Shown here: positions 16,852 through 25,865 of the stretch, piece after piece
Layout of the letters: each line of letters opens with the position of its first letter
Position numbering within the stretch: the first letter of the stretch is position 1
Source of the DNA: JADHMP01 sp964386915
GTDB taxonomy: Bacteria; Bacteroidota; Bacteroidia; Flavobacteriales; Flavobacteriaceae
DNA: 64,000 nt
Assembly: GCA_964386915.1 (NCBI GenBank)
Contig: CAYLUQ010000013.1
Span: forward strand, 1-64,000
Reading direction: 5' to 3'
Notes under the pieces: generated by a model
What the model was told of the DNA's origin: nothing
What the model saw: the letters and a program-made list of their open reading frames with translations, nothing else
The model's database searches: none
Made by a program: the position numbers and the translations under genes

Positions 16852-18098
16852 AAGATTTATTTGATAAAATAATTCAAAATAAAGGACCATTAGGAAAATG
16901 GGCTGATCAGGCTGAGGGCTATTTTGTATTTCCAAAATTGGAAGGGCCTATTAGCAATAGAATGATTTTTAAAGGGAAAGAAGTTATCACGTGGAGTGTT
17001 AATGATTATTTAGGCTTAGCCAATCACCCTGAAGTGCGAAAAGTAGATGCTGAGGCAGCTGCAGAATATGGCGCAGCCTATCCCATGGGTGCCCGCATGA
17101 TGTCTGGACATACCGATCTTCATGAACAATTGCAGGATGAATTAGCCGCTTTTGTTAACAAAGAAGCAGCTTATGTCCTCAATTTTGGCTATCAAGGCAT
17201 TCTTTCTACCATAGACACCCTAGTAACCAAAAACGATGTTATTGTTTATGATGTAGATGCTCATGCATGTATTATTGATGGGGTTCGTCTACACTTGGGC
17301 AAACGCTTCACCTATAAGCATAACGATATTGAAAGCTTAGAGAAAAATTTGCAACGCGCCACTAAGGTAGCCGAACAAACCGGTGGAGGTATTTTAGTTA
17401 TCTCTGAAGGGGTATTTGGCATGCGGGGTGAACAAGGTCGACTAAAAGAAATTGCTGCCCTTAAAAGCAAATACAAGTTTAGATTTTTAGTGGACGATGC
17501 CCACGGTTTTGGCACACTAGGCGAGCAAGGTAAAGGAGCTGGATTTGAACAAGGCATTCAAGATGATATAGATGTTTATTTTGCCACTTTTGCCAAATCA
17601 CTTGCTTCTACCGGAGCTTTTATTGCAGCAGATCGAGAAATTATTGATTTCTTAAAATACAACATGCGGTCTCAAATGTTTGCCAAATCGTTGCAAATGC
17701 AATTGGTTAAGGGTGCCCTTAAGCGTCTTGAATTAATTCGCACTCGCCCTGAATTTAAAGCCAAACTTTGGGAGAATGTAAATGCACTGCAAAACGGATT
17801 GCGTGAGCGGGGCTTTGATCTTGGCACTACACAAAGCTGTGTAACACCCGTTTATCTCAAAGGAAGCATTCCCGAGGCTATGGCCTTGGTCAAAGACTTA
17901 CGAGAAAACCATGGTATTTTTTGCTCCATTGTGGTATATCCGGTCATTCCTAAAGGATTGATTTTATTGCGCTTAATTCCAACGGCTTCTCATTCTCTTG
18001 AAGACGTAGAAATCACCTTAAAGGCTTTTTCAGAGATACGCGAAAAGCTTGAAAATGGAACCTATCAGCGAATATCTGAAACCATTTCTGTAAGCTAA
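16848..18098 (+). CDS. Alpha-oxoamine synthase, candidate cysteate acyltransferase (CapB-like)
   Basis: A 416-residue fold type I PLP enzyme of the family containing serine palmitoyltransferase, KBL and BioF. The WSVNDYLGLANHPEV opening, YPMGARMMSGHTDLHEQL, DDAHGFGTLGE (216-226), and Schiff-base Lys250 in FAKSLASTG are clear. It closely matches my recollection of the flavobacterial protein characterised in F. johnsoniae as cysteate-fatty acyl transferase, which condenses cysteate with an acyl thioester to form dehydrocapnine and is needed for efficient gliding. The overlap with the preceding gene supports joint function. A serine palmitoyltransferase role is the main alternative. Confidence 0.75.
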   Translation: MKDLFDKIIQNKGPLGKWADQAEGYFVFPKLEGPISNRMIFKGKEVITWSVNDYLGLANHPEVRKVDAEAAAEYGAAYPMGARMMSGHTDLHEQLQDELAAFVNKEAAYVLNFGYQGILSTIDTLVTKNDVIVYDVDAHACIIDGVRLHLGKRFTYKHNDIESLEKNLQRATKVAEQTGGGILVISEGVFGMRGEQGRLKEIAALKSKYKFRFLVDDAHGFGTLGEQGKGAGFEQGIQDDIDVYFATFAKSLASTGAFIAADREIIDFLKYNMRSQMFAKSLQMQLVKGALKRLELIRTRPEFKAKLWENVNALQNGLRERGFDLGTTQSCVTPVYLKGSIPEAMALVKDLRENHGIFCSIVVYPVIPKGLILLRLIPTASHSLEDVEITLKAFSEIREKLENGTYQRISETISVS

Positions 18099-18111
18099 AT
18101 TGCTTTAGTTT

Positions 18112-19233
18112 TTATTGGTTATTGAGCATTACCGGCATTACGAGAAGTGTGATGTCTTCTCCTTCTTCTATGCCATCCATAGGCGTGATGAGTCCCGCTC
18201 TATTAGGAAGTGAAAGTGATAATTTGATTTGATCAGAAACCAAATTGCCCAACATTTCAATTAAAAAGCGTGAATTAAACCCAATTTGAATATCGTCTCC
18301 TTGATAATCGCAATGCAGTTGCTCTTCTGCACTGTTGCTGTAGTCGAAATCTTCGGCCGACACTTGGAGAGCTGCACCTGCAATTTTCAATCGAATTTGA
18401 TGAGTGGTTTTGTTTGAAAAAATACTCACCCGTTTAACCGAATTTAAAAAGGCAACCCGGTCAATGACCATCTGGTTGGGATTTTCTTTGGGAATAACAG
18501 CCTCATAATTAGGATATTTACCATCGATTAAACGGCAAGTTAAAACAGAATTGATAAAACGGAATTGTGCGTTTGATTCGTTGTATTCTATGGTTACTTC
18601 CTCTGAATCTCCAACTAAAATATTTTTTAGCAACTGCAAAGGCTTTTTAGGCATGATGAATTCTGCCGTTTGCTCAGAGGCTAAGTCTTTTCGTGTATAT
18701 TTTACAAGCTTATGAGCGTCTGTTGCTACAAAGGTTAAAGATTCTGTTGTGAATTGAAAAAACACACCACTCATCACGGGTCTAAGGTCGTCATTGCCGC
18801 TCGCAAAAAGAGTGGCATTTATGGCTTCAGCCAAAAGACCTCCATCCATGGTTGTGCGTTGTGGATCGGGAACATGAGCCGCTTTTGGAAATTCACTGCC
18901 ATCCACATAAGCCACTGCATATTTACCGTTGTTGGCAATGATTTCTACCGTATTTCGCTCGGTTTTAATCAAGGTGAGGGGTTGCTCCGGAAAAGTTTTA
19001 AGGGTATCCAATAAAATTTTTGCCGGTAGTGCAAGCGTGCCAGAATCTTCAGATTCAATGGTTAATTGCGTAGAAAAAGTGGTTTCAAGATCGGAGGCGG
19101 TGAGTGTCAAAACATCTTGGTTGATCTCGAAAAGAAAATTATCTAAAATGGGAAGGGTATTGGTGTTGTTCAATATACCTCCTAACATTTGTAATTCTTT
19201 CAATAAGGCGGCGCTGGAAACTATAAATTTCAT
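18112..19233 (-). CDS. dnaN: DNA polymerase III beta subunit (sliding clamp)
   Basis: A 373-residue processivity clamp that encircles DNA as a dimer. The start MKFIVSSAALLKELQ at 19233 is the family N-terminus. An upstream in-frame extension of six residues overlaps the leader and is rejected. The three clamp domains are all present, including SEFPKAAHVPD in the central region, RPVMSGVFFQ, and a C-terminal 'VMPVMLNNQ' close to the typical VMPMRL ending. It is not adjacent to dnaA here. A -7 box (TATCTTTG, 19249-19256) gives a leader of about 11 bases. It ends 13 bases from the convergent capB-like gene. Confidence 0.95.
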   Translation of the reverse strand: MKFIVSSAALLKELQMLGGILNNTNTLPILDNFLFEINQDVLTLTASDLETTFSTQLTIESEDSGTLALPAKILLDTLKTFPEQPLTLIKTERNTVEIIANNGKYAVAYVDGSEFPKAAHVPDPQRTTMDGGLLAEAINATLFASGNDDLRPVMSGVFFQFTTESLTFVATDAHKLVKYTRKDLASEQTAEFIMPKKPLQLLKNILVGDSEEVTIEYNESNAQFRFINSVLTCRLIDGKYPNYEAVIPKENPNQMVIDRVAFLNSVKRVSIFSNKTTHQIRLKIAGAALQVSAEDFDYSNSAEEQLHCDYQGDDIQIGFNSRFLIEMLGNLVSDQIKLSLSLPNRAGLITPMDGIEEGEDITLLVMPVMLNNQ

Positions 19234-19248
19234 GACATCTCTTTGTTT

Positions 19249-19256
19249 CAAAGATA
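19249..19256 (-). promoter_or_regulatory. -7 promoter box for dnaN
   Basis: Minus-strand TATCTTTG matches TAnnTTTG, with its G 16 bases before the dnaN ATG. It separates dnaN from the gldFG operon upstream. No -33 TTG at the expected spacing. Confidence 0.45.
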
Positions 19257-19304
19257 TTTTAATTGCATTGAATTAGGAAAGAAACTTATCAACAGTTCTA
19301 GGCC

Positions 19305-20951
19305 CTAGTGTTTATTTCTGAGTAAGAAATTGAGCCCTCCAAGAAGGAAGAGAAAAGCGAGTGGAGCTCCCACAAGGAAGAGTTGCCAAAAGGTCTTCTT
19401 TTCAGCTGTTTTAATAGGATCTAGAAAGCTTATTTCAAAATTTTTATTACGCATTTCAACGAGTGAATTCAAGCCTGCCAAATAATGAACACTGTTGAGC
19501 AGAAAGGCTTTGTTGTCATAAAAATTAGTAGACCATTTGTCAAAGCCTAAAGGGAGCGGTGTTCCATTGTCTAATTGATTTTCGCCAAAGGCACCATCTC
19601 CAATTAGCATCATTTTGGAAGATCCGTTGGTCAAAGGACTAGAAAGTTCAAAGGGTTTAATTCTATTTTTAAATAGAGAGCTAAAGGATCCCTCCAACAG
19701 CACGCCTAAAAGCATTTCTTGTCCCCTATAATCTGCCGGATTTATATCGTTTCCGGCCTCAGCAAGTTGAATAGTAGTTGGAAAACCTTTGATTTGTGTT
19801 AATGGAGAAGATTGTAGCAAAACAGTTTTTTTTAGCGCATTAGCCAAGGTGTCTATGGGACTGGAATAGCGCATCCATACGCTTCCTAAATCTTTGCTTA
19901 TGGCATTGTTGGTGTTGGTTTTTGCCAAAGGATAGTAGGGCCAGGGGTAGGGTAAATATTGGGTGTTGTTGGCCGTGCCCTGTGCTAAAATCAGGGGTGC
20001 ACAATAGAGGTCTTTTAAAAGGGTTTGTTGCAACCGCAAGCCACTATTAAAAAAATAGTCTTCTAAACCAATTGCAAGAGGCGTAATTAATGCTCCTTTT
20101 TCATTAGACATAAGCATGTTTTCATCTAGGCTTATCCCATCTAACAACCACAAGACAGCCCCTCCTTGTAGTTGAAATTGATCTAAAATCAATTTCTCTT
20201 CTACAGAAAAAGGTTCTTTGGGGTTGGATACTACTAACAGTCTAAAGCGATTTAAATTTTGAAGCGTTTGTTGGGGACTTAATCCTTCTTTTTTTAAGTC
20301 AAAAGAAGCTACGTTATAGTAGGCCTGAAGGCTTTGGATCCAGTCTGCTAAACGAACAGCTTTTGAACATTGATGAGAGGTTAAAAAGGCTATGTTATGC
20401 TTTTCCTTAAGGGTTAATTGTTCCAAGCCATCCATAAATTGGAACTCCAATTGCTGTAGGGATTGCAACAAAATTTTCTCTGGCGTGTCTCCCAAATTCT
20501 TTTTCAATAAGGAAACTCGAACAGATCGGGAAGCTTGATTGAGTATTGCCCAAGGAAAGAGCACAGTTTCTTTATTTGTGCTGGTGCTATTTTCACTCAC
20601 ATAAGTTGGCGGCAAACCAAAAGATTGCATTTCTTCTACAATAGTTTCAGGGCTCCCTTGTTCAAAGGGATCAATAAAGTTGATCTGTAGCTGATCTGTA
20701 TAGCGATTAAAATGGGTTAGCAGGCGTTCTACAGAAGCTCTAAAGTGTTGATATTGTGCGGGTAATTGGCCAGCTAAAAAAATATCAATTCGAACGGGAG
20801 CCGACAAAGATTTTAATTTGTCAATGGTATTACTCGACAATTGATGCCTTTGATCTTTGGTGAAATCAATCGCTCCAGGTAGAGCGCCTATTTGAGTTAA
20901 CAACAATAGTGTTAGTAAAAACGCCCCCAACATTTTATAGGCCCTATTCAT
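19305..20951 (-). CDS. gldG: Gliding motility ABC transporter auxiliary protein GldG
   Basis: A 548-residue protein with one N-terminal transmembrane helix (MLGAFLLTLLLLTQIGALPG), a large periplasmic ABC_transp_aux domain (RIDIFLAGQLPAQY, FIDPFEQG), and a C-terminal helix near FWQLFLVGAPLAFLFLLGGL. In Flavobacterium, GldG, GldF and the ATPase GldA form an ABC complex needed for gliding. GldA is usually encoded elsewhere and is not in this window. The start overlaps the gldF stop (ATGA). Presence of these genes suggests gliding ability but does not prove it. Confidence 0.93.
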   Translation of the reverse strand: MNRAYKMLGAFLLTLLLLTQIGALPGAIDFTKDQRHQLSSNTIDKLKSLSAPVRIDIFLAGQLPAQYQHFRASVERLLTHFNRYTDQLQINFIDPFEQGSPETIVEEMQSFGLPPTYVSENSTSTNKETVLFPWAILNQASRSVRVSLLKKNLGDTPEKILLQSLQQLEFQFMDGLEQLTLKEKHNIAFLTSHQCSKAVRLADWIQSLQAYYNVASFDLKKEGLSPQQTLQNLNRFRLLVVSNPKEPFSVEEKLILDQFQLQGGAVLWLLDGISLDENMLMSNEKGALITPLAIGLEDYFFNSGLRLQQTLLKDLYCAPLILAQGTANNTQYLPYPWPYYPLAKTNTNNAISKDLGSVWMRYSSPIDTLANALKKTVLLQSSPLTQIKGFPTTIQLAEAGNDINPADYRGQEMLLGVLLEGSFSSLFKNRIKPFELSSPLTNGSSKMMLIGDGAFGENQLDNGTPLPLGFDKWSTNFYDNKAFLLNSVHYLAGLNSLVEMRNKNFEISFLDPIKTAEKKTFWQLFLVGAPLAFLFLLGGLNFLLRNKH

Positions 20952-21682
20952 AGTTCTAAACGACGTTTGAGGTTTTGTTGTAGCAAAAAGAGCAGTAATC
21001 CGCCTTGTAAAGCAAAATAGAGTAGATCATGATAGTGCATCAAACCACTACTCATTTGAAAGAGATGGCTTTCTAGTCCCAAATAAGTTAGAGGTTGGTA
21101 AAGCGCTGGGATGCCTATAGCCACGGCCAATTGCCCCCATAAATAATAATGTGCAAAACAAGTTAAGGCAGCCGTCAGAAAAACAGTTGCTTGATTGGTA
21201 AAGACCGTAGAATAGAAGAGGGTTATGCCACTGTATAGAACGGCCAATAGAAAAAGTCCTAAATAGCCGCTTAGCAGTCTACCATAATCGAGTTGATCAC
21301 CCTCAGGCAATAAGTTTGACACCACAAAGGCATTTAAAAGGGTAGGAAGGAGGGCTAATAAAAGGAGTGTTACCACTGCCAACCACTTTGCTACAACAAG
21401 AGATTCAATGGAGAGGGGTTTGGTGCAAAGAATTTCAAGTGTGCCGTTTTTTATTTCCTCAGAAAAGCGCCCCATACTTAGGGCTGGAATCATCAACATA
21501 AACAGCCAAGCTGATCCTATAAAAAAAGCGTCTAAAACGCCTATTTGTGTATTAAAGAGGTTGCTGTTGGTGTCTAAAAACCAGAGTGAAAGTACGTTTA
21601 GAATCAAATAGGCCCCCACAATGAGATAGCCAATGAGGCTAGTAAAAAAATATCGTAATTCTTTTAAATAAAGGGTTTTCAT
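20948..21682 (-). CDS. gldF: Gliding motility ABC transporter permease GldF
   Basis: A 244-residue ABC-2-type permease with about six transmembrane helices. The signature segment SMGRFSEEIKNGTLEILCTKPL is a characteristic cytoplasmic loop of this permease class. The ATG at 21682 is preferred over a TTG three codons upstream, because it places MKTLYLKELRYFF at the N-terminus and leaves one base after the stop of the SAM hydrolase gene. Works with GldG and GldA. Confidence 0.93.
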   Translation of the reverse strand: MKTLYLKELRYFFTSLIGYLIVGAYLILNVLSLWFLDTNSNLFNTQIGVLDAFFIGSAWLFMLMIPALSMGRFSEEIKNGTLEILCTKPLSIESLVVAKWLAVVTLLLLALLPTLLNAFVVSNLLPEGDQLDYGRLLSGYLGLFLLAVLYSGITLFYSTVFTNQATVFLTAALTCFAHYYLWGQLAVAIGIPALYQPLTYLGLESHLFQMSSGLMHYHDLLYFALQGGLLLFLLQQNLKRRLEL

Positions 21683-21683
21683 G

Positions 21684-22514
21684 CTATTCAAATTGAACCG
21701 TTATAACATCTCTATAGGTTAAACCAAAAAGGGTGTTTGCCCCGCCTACCGTTTCCGGGTTACTTTTGTAGAGGGCTAATTCTAAGTGGCCTACACTGTT
21801 GAAAAGGGCCATTTTTTTACCGTCTTCTTGTCTTTTTTCTTTGGGGAGCGACCAATCAATTGCCGCTCCGTAAGACGTGAATAATTGTTTGAATTTTACG
21901 GTACGAGCAAAAATTGTAAAGGGTCTTGTTTTACCGACTGATTCGAATAGTTTTTGGGTTATGTTAGTGATAATATTCCCATAATTATCAATATAGATCA
22001 CACTGCCTAAGATTTGCTTTTTATCGTGATCGACAACGGGCTTAATATTTTTAAGTTCTTTAATTTTTTTTAGGGGTTTTCCAATCACATCTAGGCTACC
22101 TTTTTTGGCCAAATGAGCCGCAATTTGAACAAAGGTATCTAATACTGGAAAAGTGCTCATAAGGTTATCGTGAATATTGATTTCAACAATCTTATCAGCT
22201 TGTTGTTCTTCCATAAGCAAAGAGAAAATGCCATTATTGGCCCCTACAAAAAAGTGGTCGTCAAAGGCAATGGCCAAGTGCTGATTTTCTGGAGTGCGTT
22301 CGGATTCAATGCCCACTATGTGAATGCTTCCCTTTGGAAAAGCAGCATAGCTGTGTTTGAGAATATAGGCAGCTTCGGCCAAATTAAAAGGGCTAATTTG
22401 ATGCGAAATATCAACAATTTGTACCCCTTCAATGAGTTGCATAAGCGCTGCCTTTGTCACTCCAACAGAAAAGTCTCTTAGTCCAAAATCGGTGGTGAGT
22501 GTTACGATGTTCAT
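21684..22514 (-). CDS. S-adenosylmethionine hydrolase (DUF62 / hydroxide adenosyltransferase family)
   Basis: A 276-residue member of the SAM hydroxide adenosyltransferase family, which splits SAM into adenosine and methionine using water. Visible are the N-terminal TLTTDFG with the conserved Asp, VDISHQI, FVGANNGIFSLL (SAM binding), and IDNYGNIITN. Active-site residues look intact, so hydrolysis rather than halogenation is likely. It heads the probable operon with gldF and gldG (one-base gap). What it contributes to gliding, if anything, is unknown. It is divergent from phoH across a 99-base gap. Confidence 0.88.
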   Translation of the reverse strand: MNIVTLTTDFGLRDFSVGVTKAALMQLIEGVQIVDISHQISPFNLAEAAYILKHSYAAFPKGSIHIVGIESERTPENQHLAIAFDDHFFVGANNGIFSLLMEEQQADKIVEINIHDNLMSTFPVLDTFVQIAAHLAKKGSLDVIGKPLKKIKELKNIKPVVDHDKKQILGSVIYIDNYGNIITNITQKLFESVGKTRPFTIFARTVKFKQLFTSYGAAIDWSLPKEKRQEDGKKMALFNSVGHLELALYKSNPETVGGANTLFGLTYRDVITVQFE

Positions 22515-22613
22515 AAAGGGAGCGAAACAGTTTGCTTACACATTAAAAATTTATATACATTTATCCTGATCAAAGACACGAAACAAAAATAATTTTTTTT
22601 AACGGACTTACAC

Positions 22614-23567
22614 TTGAACGAAATTAAAATAGAGTTAACGGAGGTCAATCCACAAGAATTTTTTGGCAGTCAAAATCGTTATTTAGAAAAATTGCGTTCC
22701 TTTTATCCCAAGTTAAAAATAGTTGCCCGAGGGAGCACCTTAAAAGCTTATGGAGCCCCAGATTTGATTGCTGATTTTGAAGCTAAATGCAACATGCTTT
22801 TGCTTCATTTTGCCAAATACAACACCCTTAATGAAGAAGTGATTGAGCGCATAGTGCAATTCAACCCAGACGCTCCTTTCTCTCCAGAAGACGGTGCCGA
22901 AGCCATGATTATGCACGGAGTGGGGGGCAAAGTGATCAAAGCCAGAACGTTTAACCAAAAACGATTGGTAGAATCCATTCAAAAAAACGATATGGTATTT
23001 GCCATTGGGCCTGCGGGAACTGGAAAAACGTATACAGGAGTAGCTTTAGCTGTGAAAGCCTTAAAAGAAAAAAGAGTAAGCCGCATCATTTTGACACGGC
23101 CAGCGGTAGAAGCAGGAGAGAATTTGGGTTTTCTTCCTGGTGATCTGAAAGAAAAATTGGATCCTTATATGCAGCCGCTCTATGACGCTCTTCAGGATAT
23201 GATTCCTCGTGAAAAACTCCTACAGCATTTAGAAAAAGGAACCATACAAATAGCTCCTTTGGCTTTTATGAGAGGACGAACCTTGGATAATGCTTTTGTG
23301 ATACTCGATGAAGCCCAAAACACAACCCATGCCCAAATGAAAATGTTTTTAACCCGTATGGGGAAAAACGCCAAATTCATGCTGACGGGTGACCCTGGCC
23401 AAATTGATTTGCCGCGCCGCATAATTTCAGGACTTAAGGAGGCTATATTGGTGTTGAAAGATACACCCGGAATTGGAATTATTTATCTTGATGACAAGGA
23501 CGTTATTCGCCACCCACTTGTTAAACATATTATTGAGGCCTACAAAGGTATTGAACACGAAAGCTAA
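22614..23567 (+). CDS. PhoH family ATPase (YbeZ-like)
   Basis: A 317-residue cytoplasmic P-loop ATPase. A KH-like N-terminal region leads to the PhoH core with Walker A GPAGTGKT (132-139), PAVEAGENLGFLPG, and Walker B VILDEAQN. Members of the YbeZ branch are linked to 16S rRNA maturation with YbeY and to RNA helicase activity; the exact role here is inferred. The start is TTG: no ATG lies upstream in frame and the N-terminus (NEIKIELTEVNPQEFFG) fits relatives. purC begins one base after the stop. Confidence 0.88.
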   Translation: MNEIKIELTEVNPQEFFGSQNRYLEKLRSFYPKLKIVARGSTLKAYGAPDLIADFEAKCNMLLLHFAKYNTLNEEVIERIVQFNPDAPFSPEDGAEAMIMHGVGGKVIKARTFNQKRLVESIQKNDMVFAIGPAGTGKTYTGVALAVKALKEKRVSRIILTRPAVEAGENLGFLPGDLKEKLDPYMQPLYDALQDMIPREKLLQHLEKGTIQIAPLAFMRGRTLDNAFVILDEAQNTTHAQMKMFLTRMGKNAKFMLTGDPGQIDLPRRIISGLKEAILVLKDTPGIGIIYLDDKDVIRHPLVKHIIEAYKGIEHES

Positions 23568-23568
23568 A

Positions 23569-24510
23569 ATGAATACACTTTTAAAAATAGACTTATCCCT
23601 TCCCGGACAAGAATCAAAATATACTGGAAAAGTACGTGAAGTCTATCAACTTAAGGACCATATTTTGGTCATGATTGCCACCGATAGAATTTCTGCCTTT
23701 GATGTTGTATTACCCAGAGGCATCCCACATAAAGGGCAAATTTTAAACCAAATTGCTACTCATATGTTAGCCGCAACGGCCGATTTGGTGCCCAATTGGC
23801 TTCAAGCCAGTCCTGATCCAAACGTCTCTATTGGCGTTGAATGCACTCCGTTTAAAATTGAAATGGTCATCAGAGGCTATTTAACAGGCCACGCTGCACG
23901 TGAATATAAAGCCGGCAAAAGAAGCTTGTGTGGTGTTTCCATGCCAGAGGGTATGAAGGAAAACGATCCTTTTCCCGCGCCCATCATTACACCCGCCACT
24001 AAAGCAGAAGAAGGCCACGATGAAGATATTTCAAGAGAAGATATTATTCGTCAAGGGCTGGTTTCAGAAGAAGACTATAGTCAATTAGAACACTATACGC
24101 GTCAACTCTTTGAGCGTGGCACTGCCTTAGCTGCAAAACAAGGACTCATTTTGGTAGATACTAAATATGAATTTGGAAAAAATAAAGACGGTGAGATTTT
24201 GTTGATTGATGAAATACATACCCCAGATTCTTCGCGCTATTTTTATCAAGATACGTATGATGCCCTTCAAGCGCAAGGACTTCCCCAAAAGCAATTATCT
24301 AAAGAATTTGTTCGGCAATGGCTCATTGAAAATGGCTTTCAAGGGCTTGAGGGACAACAATTGCCAACCATGGATGACGCTTTTGTTACGAGTGTTACCC
24401 AGCGCTATACAGAATTGTATGAAAAAATAATTGGAAAACCCTTTGTGCCTGCCGAAACCCAAGCCATAGAACAGCGCATTGAAGCTGCCCTATTGGAATA
24501 TTTACAGTAG
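23569..24510 (+). CDS. purC: Phosphoribosylaminoimidazole-succinocarboxamide synthase
   Basis: A 313-residue ATP-dependent ligase that joins aspartate to CAIR in de novo purine synthesis. The GKVREVYQL opening, RISAFDVVLPRGIPHKG, ECTPFKIEMVIRGYLTG, LVDTKYEFG and DEIHTPDSSRY are all family signatures. The chosen ATG at 23569 follows the phoH stop by one base. A longer in-frame ORF beginning inside phoH adds 32 residues of unrelated sequence and is rejected. The tight spacing implies co-transcription with phoH. Confidence 0.96.
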   Translation: MNTLLKIDLSLPGQESKYTGKVREVYQLKDHILVMIATDRISAFDVVLPRGIPHKGQILNQIATHMLAATADLVPNWLQASPDPNVSIGVECTPFKIEMVIRGYLTGHAAREYKAGKRSLCGVSMPEGMKENDPFPAPIITPATKAEEGHDEDISREDIIRQGLVSEEDYSQLEHYTRQLFERGTALAAKQGLILVDTKYEFGKNKDGEILLIDEIHTPDSSRYFYQDTYDALQAQGLPQKQLSKEFVRQWLIENGFQGLEGQQLPTMDDAFVTSVTQRYTELYEKIIGKPFVPAETQAIEQRIEAALLEYLQ

Positions 24511-24517
24511 CAATACC

Positions 24518-25771
24518 CTACTTTTGGTTGTGCTGCTCCATGATATGATGCAACACCGCCAAATAAAACGGAATAGCGGCTGCCCTGTGGTTTTCAGCGT
24601 CTATCAATGTTAACGATATTTTACCCCCTTGATTTTCAATGGCTTTAAGCATTGTTTCGGAGTTAATAATATCTACCAAACTATCGTTTTTTGAGTGAAA
24701 GAGGGCGATTGGATTTTTTGGTTTCCAATCATATACATTATTGTCTTCTAGCACCGATAAAAAGGCGGTATCAGTATCATTGTTTATTCCTTGGATAAAT
24801 TTGGATGTAAAAAGCTCTTCGGGCACTTTGGTATATAAGGAATCGTGTAGGGGCGCATTAAAATCATTGACAGCTTCTAAAGAACTGGCATAGGGGTCAT
24901 TGACATATTCTTTCCAAGGTCGCTGCAAACTTGCATAAAGGGTATTATACGTATATAAAACCCATAAATAGTAGCCCATATGGGCTTGTTCGCTTTTGGA
25001 CTCTAAAATCATTTTTGTAAAGGCTGTTTTGTTGTAGGCTCCTGCGCCTGCATAACTCTGAATTAAATTCAATTCATCTTTAGCCTCTAGGAGTTGTTGC
25101 AAGGCAATGGTGGCAAAACCACCTTCCGAATAGCCGGCAATAAACAGACTGTCATTGGTGGCTATTTTTTCATTTTCGAGATGACTTTTAGCGGCCTTAA
25201 TCATATCATAGCTTGCTTGTGCTAAGGTGCTTTTGTGTTCATAGGGGTGGCGTGGCAGAGGTGAATTGCCATAGCCCAAATAATCGGGGACTATGGTAAT
25301 AATGCCAGAGCTTGCCATAACAGCCGCTAGGGTAAGTTCATTGTTGCCAAATTTGCTCACGGAGGGTGCCATTTCGGGTTCTAACAGGGTGCCATGCTGA
25401 AATGAAAGTAAAGGCAGTTTACCCTCTTTTTCGGGAATTAATAAGATGCCGGAGGCCACGGTTTCTTTTTGGTTATGATCTATTGTATTATAGACCACCT
25501 TTAGGGCATCCACGTTATGAAATTCAAAATCGAGGGGAGTAGGGGTATTGGTATCTGCAATAAGTTTTAATATTCGTCCGGTGAACTTATAGTAGTCCAT
25601 TATATTGACCAAGTTTGTTTCGGGCTCTGGTTCAGGCTCGGGTTCGGGAATCACCACTGGCGAATCTACCCCATCAGGAGGAGGCATTTCATCTGGATCT
25701 TTGTCTTTGGTACAACTCAAAAAAGCAAAGACAAAAATCAAGCTTATAGTAAAAAATGATTTTAAATTCAT
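24518..25771 (-). CDS. Alpha/beta-hydrolase lipoprotein (secretory-lipase/esterase-like)
   Basis: A 417-residue secreted lipoprotein. The signal peptide ends with Cys20 (AFLSC), followed by an acidic, proline-rich linker with an (EP) repeat at about 43-51. The hydrolase domain has an oxyanion strand SFQHGT, the nucleophile Ser215 in GYSEGG, an Asp near SKNDSLV, and a His in ENHRAA. It resembles surface esterases or lipases that act on extracellular substrates; the substrate is unknown. The start at 25771 gives a proper signal peptide. An upstream extension of nine residues does not. It has its own -7 box. Confidence 0.85.
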   Translation of the reverse strand: MNLKSFFTISLIFVFAFLSCTKDKDPDEMPPPDGVDSPVVIPEPEPEPEPETNLVNIMDYYKFTGRILKLIADTNTPTPLDFEFHNVDALKVVYNTIDHNQKETVASGILLIPEKEGKLPLLSFQHGTLLEPEMAPSVSKFGNNELTLAAVMASSGIITIVPDYLGYGNSPLPRHPYEHKSTLAQASYDMIKAAKSHLENEKIATNDSLFIAGYSEGGFATIALQQLLEAKDELNLIQSYAGAGAYNKTAFTKMILESKSEQAHMGYYLWVLYTYNTLYASLQRPWKEYVNDPYASSLEAVNDFNAPLHDSLYTKVPEELFTSKFIQGINNDTDTAFLSVLEDNNVYDWKPKNPIALFHSKNDSLVDIINSETMLKAIENQGGKISLTLIDAENHRAAAIPFYLAVLHHIMEQHNQK

Positions 25772-25797
25772 GGTGCTTGCAATTTGGGTTACAAGCA

Positions 25798-25805
25798 CAA
25801 AGTTA
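25798..25805 (-). promoter_or_regulatory. -7 promoter box for the hydrolase lipoprotein
   Basis: Minus-strand TAACTTTG is an exact TAnnTTTG, 27 bases before the ATG at 25771, in the gap after miaA. Confidence 0.45.
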
Positions 25806-25865
25806 GGTCGTCAGCAAGAAAATTTTCGAGTTTGCCTTTATAATGTAATGAATGGTAATTGCAAA

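Noticed and set aside
22609..22616. TACACTTG as a promoter for phoH
   Set aside because: It has one mismatch and includes the TTG start codon itself, so it could not be both box and start. The TTG start is supported by the family N-terminus.
25610..25660. Short DNA repeat of GGTTCAGGCTC-like units
   Set aside because: It simply encodes the Glu-Pro linker of the hydrolase lipoprotein. It is not an independent repeat element.
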